Position numbers and translations under genes: made by a program. Positions 32,001 to 44,701 of a DNA stretch of 64,000 nt are shown here, piece after piece. Position 1 is the stretch's first letter. Each line of letters starts with the position of its first letter. Below the pieces are notes generated by a model. The model saw nothing but the letters and a program-made list of their open reading frames with translations, had not been told where the DNA came from and ran no database searches. The stretch is from contig OW285190.1 in the NCBI GenBank assembly GCA_935421135.1, positions 558,001 to 622,000 on the forward strand. The letters are read 5' to 3'. Source of the DNA: Bugulina stolonifera. Taxonomy: Eukaryota > Bryozoa > Gymnolaemata > Cheilostomatida > Bugulidae.

Positions 32001-32536
32001 GGTGAATAGAATACATTTTATGCATAGAATGCATAGAATACATTGATCACATAGAACGCATTCTATGCACTTTATGCATTCCATGTAATCTATGCGTTCT
32101 ATGCATAGAATACATAGATTGCATTCTATGCATTCTATGCATAGAATACATAGAAGACATCAAAGACATAGAAGACATAGAATGCATTCTGTGCAATCTA
32201 TGCCCTCTATGCATAGAATACATAGATTGCATTCTATGCATTCTATGCTTCGAATAAATATAATACATATATTGCATTCTATGCATAGAATATCTTGATC
32301 ACATAGAATGCATTCTATGCACTTTATGCATTCCATGTAATCTATGCGTTATATGCATAGAATACGTAGATTGCATTCTATGAATTCTATGCATTCCATG
32401 CAATCTATGCATTCTATGCAGTCTATGCATAGAATACATATAATTCTATGTCTTCTATGCATTCTATGCATTCTATGCATAGAATACATAGATTGCATTC
32501 TATGCATTCTATGCATCGAATAAATATAATACATAT

Positions 32537-32565
32537 GTGACCCCTGCTATCAGAATCAGACATCG
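32537..32565 (+). repeat. Left terminal inverted repeat of the DNA transposon
   Basis: It begins GTGACCCCTGCTATCAG and ends CAGACATCG. It pairs with 35,091-35,119 with one mismatch (T against C) in 29 bp. The outermost T at 32,536 extends it by one base if the target duplication is TA. Confidence 0.92.
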
Positions 32566-33070
32566 GGAGGTACCCAAAGATTTTGAGATATGTATGTTTT
32601 CAGATGCAGAGATTTATGAGGATTTCAAATCTGTTTTCCTTTTTATTCTAGCACCAACGGTTAAATTTTTATCAGGATAATACTGGGTCCATATCTGTCG
32701 ATTTTCATAGAAAGGCGAACTGAGAAAATCTGGTTTAAAGTTTTCGAACCAATAATTTATTGTTTACACTATTCAGAACTTAGCAACGGGCATATCTAAT
32801 TGACTTACATTGCTAGTTTTTACTGACTAGGGGTAAGAATGTGTGAGGAATCTGATGAAATAACTAAAAACAATGTAAAAACAATATCTTGTGTCCCATG
32901 GCCACTTAAAAAAGAGACACTGATTTCGGATTTTCGACAAAAACAGTGAAAGTGAACTTGTGCACCAATTGCGATGGACAGGCTGCATTAACATAAATTT
33001 TAACGCAGATTTCCATGCAAGTGAAATAGAAAATACTGCACATCTTGTAACAAGTTAACAAAATGGTCTC
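32566..33070. other. Transposon interior, no gene recognised
   Basis: AT-rich unique sequence with no open frame of note on either strand and no internal repeat that I can see. It lies between the left TIR and the end of the putative last exon on the minus strand. Confidence 0.6.
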
Positions 33071-33243
33071 TCATATGTGGGTAGCCCTGAGAAGGGTCTT
33101 TGAGGTAGGTAGGTTAGAACTATCCGGATTCCGCCATTCTGGTGAAATAGACCAAATTATGAATGTCATTGAGTTGTAGTCTTTCCATAGTCCTTCTATT
33201 GCGAGATCAGATGGTAGCACCTTAACATCTGTTTTCTTGAATC
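33071..33243 (-). pseudogene. Putative terminal exon of a decayed transposon-borne gene
   Basis: On the minus strand an AG acceptor (intron ends at 33,244) precedes a 173-nt open stretch with a 2-nt carry-over, 56 codons and a TGA at 33,073-33,071. The composition looks protein-like (for example KVLPSDLAIEGLWKDYNS, then ISPEWRNPDSS), but I do not recognise a family. The carry-over matches the 1-nt overhang of the exon at 33,822-33,960, giving a phase-1 intron. The pyrimidine tract before the acceptor is weak. This is an ab initio inference. Confidence 0.35.
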
Positions 33244-33330
33244 CTGTTGAGAGTATGTTGTGTATTAATAATTTTGACAGTGAAAAAATAAGACAAACAA
33301 AAACTTAAGCGTAGCAGATGTAGTAGACTA

Positions 33331-33394
33331 GATTTGAACTCTGGACCTCCAGATTACAAACCCACAAGCTTAACCATTACCTCACTGTGACTTG
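33331..33394 (-). ncRNA. tRNA-derived SINE-like head (A and B boxes)
   Basis: On the minus strand TGAGGTAATGG (33,384-33,374) fits an RNA polymerase III A box in a D-arm context (GTAATGGTTAAGC), and GAGTTCAAATC (33,341-33,331) fits a B box. Their 32-nt gap is tRNA-like. The T-stem is about 4/5 paired and the anticodon-stem region is imperfect. No acceptor stem closes it, so it is a tRNA-derived SINE head or tRNA fossil, not a working tRNA. It lies inside the inferred intron, in the same orientation as the decayed gene. Confidence 0.6.
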
Positions 33395-33821
33395 CTAGCT
33401 ATCACAAAACATGTGCAGTCATACAACAAGATACTGAAAGCTGATAGCTGATGTACATGTATGCATAGCTTTGCCACAAAGCTTTTTACTGCTAGTTTTT
33501 TGGAAATGATCACTGCACTTTAGTACTTGAAGGAGGAAGGCAGAGGTTATGGGAGACAGATAAAATACATGTAAGTGTATAATACTAGTAGATTCAAACT
33601 ATGTGTATGTTTACTACTGCAGTATTAGAGCAATGTGATACATGTATAATAATGCAGTGTGCCTACGTATTACAATATTTGGGTATGATCTGTAATGCGA
33701 ACGGACTTATGTAATCTGCCTTCATCTTTGCTTTTTAGCAACAAAGGCCCATTCTGGAATCAATGATAATGAAAATTATATCAGGAAGAGAAGGTTTATT
33801 GCCTGTAGAAAGTCAACTTAC

Positions 33822-33960
33822 CTGGAATCCATCCTAGGAGGGCTAGTGCATGGATAGAGACGACTGCATTCAGGAAGTCCACTATAAGCTTGGCCAAAGT
33901 TGACTGCTTTGATGTTGTAACTTGAAGTCGCGGAAGTTGAAGGGAGTTGTACCGCACTCC
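33822..33960 (-). pseudogene. Putative internal exon with perfect splice donor, decayed upstream
   Basis: On the minus strand this open frame (46 codons plus 1 nt) ends in CAG|GTAAGT at 33,822/33,821, a perfect metazoan donor. It contains stretches such as LAKLIVDFLNAVVSIHALAL and ends in GWIP before the split codon. Directly upstream the same frame meets TAA (33,961-33,963), then another protein-like stretch (NPLPGFYVYEQQWDVSS, about 33,964-34,056), then TAG. That pattern fits a former coding region now broken by stops. A longer ATG-initiated frame at 33,882-34,079 overlaps in another frame and looks less protein-like. Family unknown. Confidence 0.35.
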
Positions 33961-34079
33961 TTATAATGACTTGACAAGGCTAGAAATAGAGGAGACGTCC
34001 CACTGCTGTTCATACACATAAAAGCCTGGCAAAGGATTGATGTTCCTACAAATAGGCTAGTCATGGATACCTTGGACAT

Positions 34080-35090
34080 GAATTGTTTTACTTAATAACT
34101 TAAGATAAATACATGTACATGTAGATACTCACTTATGTGAGTTTTCAACCTATGTTATTGATTCTAATGTAATGTAGGCCTACATGTGATGCACATTGGT
34201 TACTCAAATAGGATACAGAGGGTAGGATATGTGGTAAGTCACATGTATGTGTAGTACACATGGAGATTGCAGCAGAACTAATTTTGAAGTATGAGCTAAA
34301 CTTTATCTTTACTAGTGAAATAGCCTCAGCCTATAATTCAGGTAACTTAATGTCATACTAACCATTTGATTGATGAAATAGTTGCTCACCTTCATAATGG
34401 AAATCTTTACAAAGTATTTTCTCTTCTTGGCCTTGTGGGAATTAGTAGAAGCAGACAGAATTGACTATTGTGGGAGAGATTTTGCTTAATAAATTTTAGG
34501 AGATCTAGTAATGGCTGGTCAAGAGCTGTGAGCACATCTCTCACAGGTTGAATCATTTCAACAGTAAAACTGGTAATGCTTGGCTTGGTAATAAGCTTGT
34601 GCATCCTGAAATCACTCAAAAGTCTTTAACAACAGGAATATTGATAATTATAATTTTGAACAATTTTCACAATTTTTACGCTATTATTATCAACATCTCC
34701 CAGTATATCAGGGCCATCCTGGGCCTCAGGTGTGTGTAGCCACACCTAAATTAATGGCATAAAGCTAGTCTCTTTCCTCTCCTTTACTTTCTCGATCAGA
34801 AAGGTCCTCAGCAAGATCCATAAAGTAACAATATTGATTTAAATAATCAATGCGAGTAAAATCCTGGTCCCACCATGTGCCTCCATGATAAGTCACGTGA
34901 CTCCATTAGCAACGACTTTGAACGAAGTTTACACCTATTTATGCTGTACTGATTGCTAATTGGTTAGTAGAAAGTGAAAGAGCATGCTCCAATTAGTATA
35001 ATAACATTGAAAGCTGAGAATCAGCATGGTAAGTTTCAGTTTAGCTTTTTGGACTTTGAGCGCTTATTGCGTGGAAGTCAATTCACCGCG
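34080..35090. other. Transposon interior, right part, no recognised gene
   Basis: AT-rich unique DNA with several ACATGTA-type words. Open frames of 70 codons (34,407-34,619, minus) and 63 codons (34,548-34,739, plus) overlap each other and show no recognisable domain. The minus one could be an exon remnant but has no supporting signal. Confidence 0.5.
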
Positions 35091-35119
35091 CGATGTCCGA
35101 TTCTGATAGCAGGGGTCAC
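35091..35119 (-). repeat. Right terminal inverted repeat of the DNA transposon
   Basis: It reads CGATGTCCGATTC to GGGGTCAC on the plus strand, the reverse complement of the left end except for one base. Satellite sequence resumes at 35,121 in the middle of module T. Confidence 0.92.
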
Positions 35120-38100
35120 ATATATTGCATTCTATGCGTAGAATATCTTGACCACATAGAATGCATTCTATGCACTTTATGCATTCCATGTAATCTATGC
35201 GTTATATGCATAGAATACGTAGATTGCATTCTATGCATTCTATGCATTCTATGCATTCCATGCAATCTATGCATTCTATGCATTCTATGCATAGAATACA
35301 TATAATTCTATGTCTTCTATGCATTCTATGCGTTCCATGCATAGAATACATAGAATACATAGATTGCACTCTATGCACTCCATGCATTCCATGTAATCTA
35401 TGCATTCTATGTATTCTATGCATTCGGTGCATAGAATACATTTTATGCATAGAATGCATAGAATACATTGATCATATAGAATGCATTCTATGCACTCTAT
35501 GCATTCCATGTAATCTATGCGTTCTATGCATAGAATACATAGGTTGCATTCTATGCATTCTATGCATAGAATACATAGATTGCATTCTATGCATTCTATG
35601 CATAGAATACATAGAAGACATCGAAGACATAGAAGACATAGAATGCATTCTGTGCAATCTATGCACTCTATGCATAGAATACATAGATTGCATTCTATGC
35701 ATTCTATGCATCGAATACATATAATACATATATTGCATTCTATGCATAGAATATCTTGATCACGTAGAATGCATTCTATGCTCTTTATGCATTCCATGTC
35801 ATCTATGCGTTATATGCATAGCATACGTAGATTGCATTCTATGTATTCTATGCATTCGATGCAATCTAGGCATTCTATGCATAGAATACATAGATTGCAT
35901 TCTATGCATTCTATGCATAGAATACATATAATTCTCTGTCTTCTATGCATTCTATGCATTCTATGCATAGAATACATAGATTGCATTCTATGCATTCTAT
36001 GCATAGAATACATTGAATACATAGAAGACATAGAAGACATAGAAGACATAGAATGCATATAATGCATTCCATGTAATCTATGCACTCTATGCATAGAATA
36101 AAAAGATTGCATTATATGCATTCGATGCATAGAATGCATAGAATACATTGAATACATAGAAGGCATTGTATTTAATCAATGTATTTTATGCATTCTATGC
36201 ATAGAATACATTGATCACATAGAATGCATTCTATGCACTCTATGCATTCCATGCAATCTATGCGTTCTATGCATAGGATACATAGATTGCATTCTATGCA
36301 TTCTATGCATAGAATACATATAATTCTATGTCTTCTATGTAGTCTATGCGTTCCATGCATAGAATACATAGAATACATAGATTGCATTCTATGCACTCCA
36401 TGCATTCCATGTAATCTATGCATTCTATGTATTCTATGCATTCGATGAATAGAATACATTTTATGCATAGAATGCATAGAATACATTGATCACATAGAAC
36501 GCATTCTATGCACTTTATGCATTCCATGTAATCTATGCGTTCTATGCATAGAATACATAGATTGCATTCTATGCATTCTATGCATAGAATACATAGAAGA
36601 CATCAAAGACATAGAATGCATTCTGTGCAATCTATGCCCTCTATGCATAGAATACATAGATTGCATTCTATGCATTCTATGCATCGAATAAATATAATAC
36701 ATATATTGCATTCTATGCATAGAATATCTTGATCACATAGAATGCATTCTATGCACTTTATGCATTCCATGTAATCTATGCGTTATATGCATAGAATACG
36801 TAGATTGCATTCTATGCATTCTATGCATTCCATGCAATCTATGCATTCTATGCATTCTATGCATAGAATACATATAATTCTATGTCTTCTATGCATTCTA
36901 TGCATTCTATGCATAGAATACATAGATTGCATTCTATGCATTCTATGCATAGAATACATTGAATGCATAGAAGACATAGAATGCATATAATGCATTCCAT
37001 GTAATCTATGCACTCTATGCATAGAATAAATAGATTGCATTCTACGCATTCGATGCATAGAATACATAGAATACATTGATCACATAGAATGCGTTCTATG
37101 CACTCTATGCATTCCATTTAATCTATGCGTTATATGCATAGGATACATAGATTGCATTCTATGCATAGAATACATATAATTCTATGTCTTCTATGTATCC
37201 TATGCGTTCCATGCATAGAATACATAGAATACATAGATTGCACTCTATGCACTCTATGCATTCCATGTAATCTATGCGTTCTATGCATAGAATACATAGA
37301 TTGCATTCTATGAATTCTATGCATAGAATACATAGATTGCATTCTATGCATTCTACGCATAGAATACATAGAAGACATCGAAGACATAGAAGACATAGAA
37401 TGCATTCTGTGCAATCTATGCACTCTATGCATAGAATACATAGATTGCATTCTATGCATTCCATGCATCGAATACATATAATACATATATTGCATTCTAT
37501 GCATAGAATATCTTGATCATGTAGAATGCATTCTATGCACTTTTTGCATTCCATGTCATCTATGCGTTATATGCATAGCATACGTAGATTGCATTCTATG
37601 TATTCTATGCATTCGATGCAATCTAGGCATTCTATGCATAGAATACATAGATTGCATTCTATGCATTCTATGCATAGAATACATATAAGTCTATGTCTTC
37701 TATGCATTCTATGCATTCTATGCATAGAATACATAGATTGCATTCTATGCATTCTATGCATAGAATACATTGAATACATAGAAGACATAGAAGACATAGA
37801 ATGCATATAATGCATTCCATGTAATCTATGCACTCTATGCATAGAATAAAAAGATTGCATTCTATGCATTCGATGCATAGAATGCATAGAATACATTGAA
37901 TACATAGAAGGCATTGTATGTAATCAATGTATTTTATGCATTCTATGCATAGAATACATTGATCACATAGAATGCATTCTATGCACTCTATGCATTCCAT
38001 GCAATCTATGCGTTCTATGCATAGCATACATAGATTGCATTCTATGCATTTTATGTTTAGAATACATATAATTCTATGTGTTCTATGTATTCTATGCATT

Positions 38101-41100
38101 CCATGCATAGAAAACATAGAATACATAGATTGCATTCTATGCACTCTATGCATTCCATGTAATCTATGTATTCTATGTATTCTATGCATTCGGTGCATAG
38201 AATGCATTTTATGCATAGAATGCATAGAATACATTGATCACATAGAATGCATTCTATGCACTCTATGCATTCCATGTAATCTATGCGTTCTATGCATAGA
38301 ATACATAGATTGCATTTTATGCATAGAATACATAGAAGACATCGAAGACATAGAAGACATAGAATGCATTCTGTGCAATCTATGGACTCTATGCATAGAA
38401 TACATAGATTGCATTCTATGCATTCGATGCATAGAATACATAGAATACATTGAATACATAGAAGGCATTGTATGTAATCAATGTATTTCATGCATTCTAT
38501 GCATAGAGTACATAGATTGCATTCTATGCAGAGAATACATTGATCGCATAGAATGCATTCTATGCACTCTCTGCATTCCATGTAATCTATGCGTTCTATG
38601 CATAGGATACATAGATTGCATTCTATGCATTCTATGCATAGAATACATATAATTCTATGTCTTCTATGTAGTCTATGCGTTCCATGCATAGAATACATAG
38701 AATACATAGATTGCACTCTATGCACTCCATGCATTCCATGTAATCTATGCATTCTATGTATTCTATGCATTCGGTGAATAGAATACATTTTATGCATAGA
38801 ATGCATAGAATACATTGATCACATAGAACGCATTCTATGCACTTTATGCATTCCATGTAATCTATGCGTTCTATGCATAGAATACATAGATTGCATTCTA
38901 TGCATTCTATGCATAGAATACATAGAAGACATCAAAGACATAGAAGACATAGAATGCATTCTGTGCAATCTATGCCCTCTATGCATAGAATACATAGATT
39001 GCATTCTATGCATTCTATGCTTCGAATAAATATAATACATATATTGCATTCTATGCATAGAATATCTTGATCACATAGAATGCATTCTATGCACTTTATG
39101 CATTCCATGTAATCTATGCGTTATATGCATAGAATACGTAGATTGCATTCTATGAATTCTATGCATTCCATGCAATCTATGCATTCTATGCAGTCTATGC
39201 ATAGAATACATATAATTCTATGTCTTCTATGCATTCTATGCATTCTATGCATAGAATACATAGATTGCATTCTATGCATTCTATGCATCGAATAAATATA
39301 ATACATATATTGCATTCTATGCGTAGAATATCTTGACCACATAGAATGCATTCTATGCACTTTATGCATTCCATGTAATCTATGCGTTATATGCATAGAA
39401 TACGTAGATTGCATTCTATGCATTCTATGCATTCTATGCATTCCATGCAATCTATGCATTCTATGCATTCTATGCATAGAATACATATAATTCTATGTCT
39501 TCTATGCATTCTATGCGTTCCATGCATAGAATACATAGAATACATAGATTGCACTCTATGCACTCCATGCATTCCATGTAATCTATGCATTCTATGTATT
39601 CTATGCATTCGGTGCATAGAATACATTTTATGCATAGAATGCATAGAATACATTGATCATATAGAATGCATTCTATGCACTCTATGCATTCCATGTAATC
39701 TATGCGTTCTATGCATAGAATACATAGGTTGCATTCTATGCATTCTATGCATAGAATACATAGATTGCATTCTATGCATTCTATGCATAGAATACATAGA
39801 AGACATCGAAGACATAGAAGACATAGAATGCATTCTGTGCAATCTATGCACTCTATGCATAGAATACATAGATTGCATTCTATGCATTCTATGCATCGAA
39901 TACATATAATACATATATTGCATTCTATGCATAGAATATCTTGATCACGTAGAATGCATTCTATGCTCTTTATGCATTCCATGTCATCTATGCGTTATAT
40001 GCATAGCATACGTAGATTGCATTCTATGTATTCTATGCATTCGATGCAATCTAGGCATTCTATGCATAGAATACATAGATTGCATTCTATGCATTCTATG
40101 CATAGAATACATATAATTCTCTGTCTTCTATGCATTCTATGCATTCTATGCATAGAATACATAGATTGCATTCTATGCATTCTATGCATAGAATACATTG
40201 AATACATAGAAGACATAGAAGACATAGAAGACATAGAATGCATATAATGCATTCCATGTAATGTATGCACTCTATGCATAGAATAAAAAGATTGCATTAT
40301 ATGCATTCGATGCATAGAATGCATAGAATACATTGAATACATAGAAGGCATTGTATTTAATCAATGTATTTTATGCATTCTATGCATAGAATACATTGAT
40401 CACATAGAATGCATTCTATGCACTCTATGCATTCCATGCAATCTATGCGTTCTATGCATAGCATACATAGATTGCATTCTATGCATTTTATGTTTAGAAT
40501 ACATATAATTCTATGTGTTCTATGTATTCTATGCATTCCATGCATAGAATACATAGAATACATAGATTGCACTCTATGCACTCTATGCATTCCATGTAAT
40601 CTATGCATTCTATGTATTCTATGCATTCGGCGCATAGAATACATTTTATGCATAGAATGCATAGAATACATTGGTCACATAGAAAGCATTCTATGCACTG
40701 AATGCATAGAATGCATAGGATGCATAGAGTGCATTCTATGCGTTTTAAGAGTTCTATGCATTCTATGTAGTCGATGCATTGCATAGCACACATAGATTGC
40801 ATTCTATGCACTCTATGCATTCCATGTAATCTATGTATTCTATGTATTCTATGCATTCGGTGCATAGAATGCATTTTATGCATAGAATGCATAGAATACA
40901 TTGATCACATACAATGTAGAATGCATTCTATGCACTCTATGCATTCCATGTAATCTATGCGTTCTATGCATAGAATACATAGATTGCATTCTATGCATTC
41001 TATGCATAGATTACATGGAAGACATCGAAGACATAGAAGACATAGAATGCATTCTGTGCAATCTATGGACTCTATGCATAGAATACATAGATTGCATTCT

Positions 41101-41783
41101 ATGCATTCGATGCATAGAATACATGGAATACATTGAATACATAGAAGGCATTGTATGTAATCAATGTATTTCATGCATTCTATGCATAGAGTACATAGAT
41201 TGCATTCTATGCAGAGAATACATTGATCACATAGAATGCATTCTATGCACTCTATGCATTCCATGTAATCTATGCGTTCTATGCATAGGATACATAGATT
41301 GCATTCTATGCATTCTATGCATAGAATACATATAATTCTATGTCTTCTATGTAGTCTATGCGTTCCATGCATAGAATACATAGAATACATAGATTGAACT
41401 CTATGCATTCTATGCATAGAATACATAGAAGACATCAAAGACATAGAATGCATTCTGTGCAATCTATGCCCTCTATGCATAGAATACATAGATTGCATTC
41501 TATGCATTCTATGCATTGAATAAATATAATACATATATTGCATTCTATGCATAGAATATCTTGATCACATAGAATGCATTCTATGCACTTTATGCATTCC
41601 ATGTAATCTATGCGTTATATGCATAGAATACGTAGATTGCATTCTATGCATTCTATGCATTCCATGCAATCTATGCATTCTATGCATTCTATGCATAGAA
41701 TACATATAATTCTATGTCTTCTATGCATTCTATGCATTCTATGCATAGAATACATAGATTGCATTCTATGCATTCTATGCATC

Positions 41784-44701
41784 GAATAAATATAATACAT
41801 ATATTGCATTCTATGCATAGAATATCTTGATCACATAGAATGCATTCTATGCACTTTATGCATTCCATGTAATCTATGCGTTATATGCATAGAATACGTA
41901 GATTGCATTCTATGCATTCTATGCATTCTATGCATTTCATGCAATCTATGCATTCTATGCGTTCTATGTTTAGAATACATATAATTCTATGTCTTCTATG
42001 TATTCTATGCATTCCATGCATAGAATACATAGAATACATAGATTGCACTCTATGCACTCTATGCATTCCATGTAATCTATGCATTCTATGTGTTCTATGC
42101 ATTCGGTGCATAGAATACATTTTATGCATAGAATGCATAGAATACAATGATCATATAGAATGCATTCTATGCACTCTATGCATTCCATGTAATCTATGCG
42201 TTCTATGCATAGAATACATAGAATGCATTCTATGCACTCTATGCATTTCATGTAATCTATGCGTTCTATGCATAGGATACATAGATTGCATTCTATGCAT
42301 TCTATGCATAGAATACATATAATTCTTTGTCTTCTATGCATTCTATGCGTTCCATGCATAGAATACATAGAATACATAGATTGCACTCTATACACTCTAT
42401 GCATTCCATGTAATCTATGCATTCTATGTATTCTATGCATTCGATGCATAGAATACATTTTATGCATAGAATGCATAGAATACATTGAGCACATAGAATG
42501 CATTCTATGCACTCTATGCATTCCAAGTAATCTATGCGTTCTATGCATAGCATACATAGATTGCATTCTATGCATTCTATGTTTAGAATACATATAATTC
42601 TATGTCTTCTATGTATTCTATGCATTCCAAGCATAGAAAACATAGAATGCATAGATTGCACTCTATGCACTCTATGCATTCCATGTAATCTATGCATTCT
42701 ATGTATTCTATGCATTCGGCGCATAGAATACATTTTATGCATAGAATGCATAGAATACATTGGTCACATAGAAAGCATTCCATGCACTGAATGCATAGAA
42801 TGCATAGGATGCATAGAGTGCATTCTATGTGTTTTATGAGTTCTATGCATTCTATGTAGTCTATGCATTCGGTGCATAGAATGCATTTTATGCATAGAAT
42901 GCATATAATACATTGGTCACATAGAATGCATTCTATGCACTGAATGCATAGAATGCATAGGATGCATAGAGTGCATTCTATGCGTCTTATGAGTTCTATG
43001 CATTCTATGTAGTCTATGCATTGCATAGAACACATAGATTGCATTCTATGCATTCTATGCATAGAATACATAGAAGACATCAAAGACATAGAAGACATAG
43101 AATGCATTCTGTGCAATCTATGCCCTCTATGCATAGAATACATAGATTGCATTCTATGCATTCTATGCATTGAATAAATATAATACATATATTGCATTCT
43201 ATGCATAGAATATCTTGATCACATAGAATGCATTCTATGCACTTTATGCATTCCATGTAATCTATGCGTTATATGCATAGAATACGTAGATTGCATTCTA
43301 TGCATTCTATGCATTCTATGCATTTCATGCAATCTATGCATTCTATGCGTTCTATGTTTAGAATACATATAATTCTATGTCTTCTATGTATTCTATGCAT
43401 TCCATGCATAGAATACATAGAATACATAGATTGCACTCTATGCACTCTATGCATTCCATGTAATCTATGCATTCTATGTGTTCTATGCATTCGGTGCATA
43501 GAATACATTTTATGCATAGAATGCATAGAATACAATGATCATATAGAATGCATTCTATGCACTCTATGCATTCCATGTAATCTATGCGTTCTATGCATAG
43601 AATACATAGAATGCATTCTATGCACTCTATGCATTTCATGTAATCTATGCGTTCTATGCATAGGATACATAGATTGCATTCTATGCATTCTATGCATAGA
43701 ATACATATAATTCTTTGTCTTCTATGCATTCTATGCGTTCCATGCATAGAATACATAGAATACATAGATTGCACTCTATACACTCTATGCATTCCATGTA
43801 ATCTATGCATTCTATGTATTCTATGCATTCGATGCATAGAATACATTTTATGCATAGAATGCATAGAATACATTGAGCACATAGAATGCATTCTATGCAC
43901 TCTATGCATTCCAAGTAATCTATGCGTTCTATGCATAGCATACATAGATTGCATTCTATGCATTCTATGTTTAGAATACATATAATTCTATGTCTTCTAT
44001 GTATTCTATGCATTCCAAGCATAGAAAACATAGAATGCATAGATTGCACTCTATGCACTCTATGCATTCCATGTAATCTATGCATTCTATGTATTCTATG
44101 CATTCGGCGCATAGAATACATTTTATGCATAGAATGCATAGAATACATTGGTCACATAGAAAGCATTCCATGCACTGAATGCATAGAATGCATAGGATGC
44201 ATAGAGTGCATTCTATGTGTTTTATGAGTTCTATGCATTCTATGTAGTCTATGCATTCGGTGCATAGAATGCATTTTATGCATAGAATGCATATAATACA
44301 TTGGTCACATAGAATGCATTCTATGCACTGAATGCATAGAATGCATAGGATGCATAGAGTGCATTCTATGCGTCTTATGAGTTCTATGCATTCTATGTAG
44401 TCTATGCATTGCATAGAACACATAGATTGCATTCTATGCATTCTATGCATAGAATACATAGAAGACATCAAAGACATAGAAGACATAGAATGCATTCTGT
44501 GCAATCTATGCCCTCTATGCATAGAATACATAGATTGCATTCTATGCATTCTATGCATTGAATAAATATAATACATATATTGCATTCTATGCATAGAATA
44601 TCTTGATCACATAGAATGCATTCTATGCACTTTATGCATTCCATGTAATCTATGCGTTATATGCATAGAATACGTAGATTGCATTCTATGCATTCTATGC
44701 A
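41784..44701. repeat. Tandem duplication, 1,388-bp unit
   Basis: 41,784-43,313 matches 43,172-44,701 at a constant 1,388-bp offset. A partial third copy of part of the unit lies at about 45,588-46,510 (offset 2,253 from the second copy). Shared rarities include AATTCTTTGTC, TCTATACACTC and ATTCCAAGTAATC. Each copy contains two module V elements in tandem. Confidence 0.85.

Larger units (their letters stand above)
1..32535. repeat. 9-bp palindromic-core satellite array, left block
   Basis: Seen: nearly every 9 bp holds ATGCAT or a one-step variant (ATACAT, TTGCAT, ATGCAC, ATGCGT, ACGCAT, ATGTAT) followed by a 3-nt spacer. TCT-type and AGA-type spacers mark forward and inverted units. Runs of one to four units alternate, so both strands look alike. 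A recurrent punctuation (TTGATCACATAGAATGC, or TGATCATAT) recurs roughly every 275 bp. These modules are grouped into 1.2-2.4-kb units repeated along the block. No non-satellite DNA is present. Inference: heterochromatic satellite, possibly pericentromeric or on a repeat-rich chromosome arm; position cannot be told. The array continues beyond position 1. Confidence 0.97.
32536..35120. mobile_element. Non-autonomous TIR DNA transposon (2,585 bp)
   Basis: Unique, AT-rich DNA abruptly interrupts the satellite. The ends are inverted repeats starting TGTGACCCCTGCTATCAG, with 29-30 bp matching and one mismatch. Flanks are TA at 32,534-32,535 and 35,121-35,122. The uninterrupted sister copy at about 39,306 has a single TA, which gives the boundaries directly. 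Because the flank is ATAT on both sides, a 4-bp ATAT duplication with an end of GTGACC fits equally well. A TA target suggests the Tc1/mariner-IS630 group, but no transposase is visible, so superfamily is unassigned. Inside are a decayed spliced gene fragment and a tRNA-like SINE head on the minus strand. Moved, if at all, by a transposase supplied from elsewhere. Confidence 0.85.
29483..40461. repeat. Tandem duplication, 4,185-bp unit, one copy interrupted by a transposon
   Basis: 29,483-32,535 matches 36,255-39,307 at offset 6,772. After the transposon, 35,121-36,276 matches 39,306-40,461 at offset 4,185. The difference, 2,587 bp, equals the 2,585-bp element plus a 2-bp target duplication. 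The copies differ at only a few bases that I could find, such as TAGGTTGC at 31,840 against TAGATTGC at 38,612, and CTATGCAC at 36,079 against GTATGCAC at 40,264. Confidence 0.9.

Noticed and set aside
23..32534. Dozens of open frames of 60-260 codons on both strands in the left satellite
   Set aside because: They follow mechanically from a 9-bp period in which ATGCATAGA and TCTATGCAT lack stops in two frames. Peptides are MHR/CIE/LCI repeats, mirrored on both strands, without domains.
1..32535. CRISPR-like array or telomeric repeat
   Set aside because: There are no unique spacers between direct repeats. The 9-mer is not a known telomere motif and switches strand, unlike a telomere.
33331..33394. 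Functional tRNA gene
   Set aside because: A and B boxes are present, but acceptor arms do not pair and the anticodon arm is imperfect, so a SINE head or fossil is the better call.
34548..34739. 63-codon plus-strand frame in the transposon
   Set aside because: Overlaps an antisense frame, is rich in Ile/Asn as expected from AT-rich DNA, and resembles no transposase.
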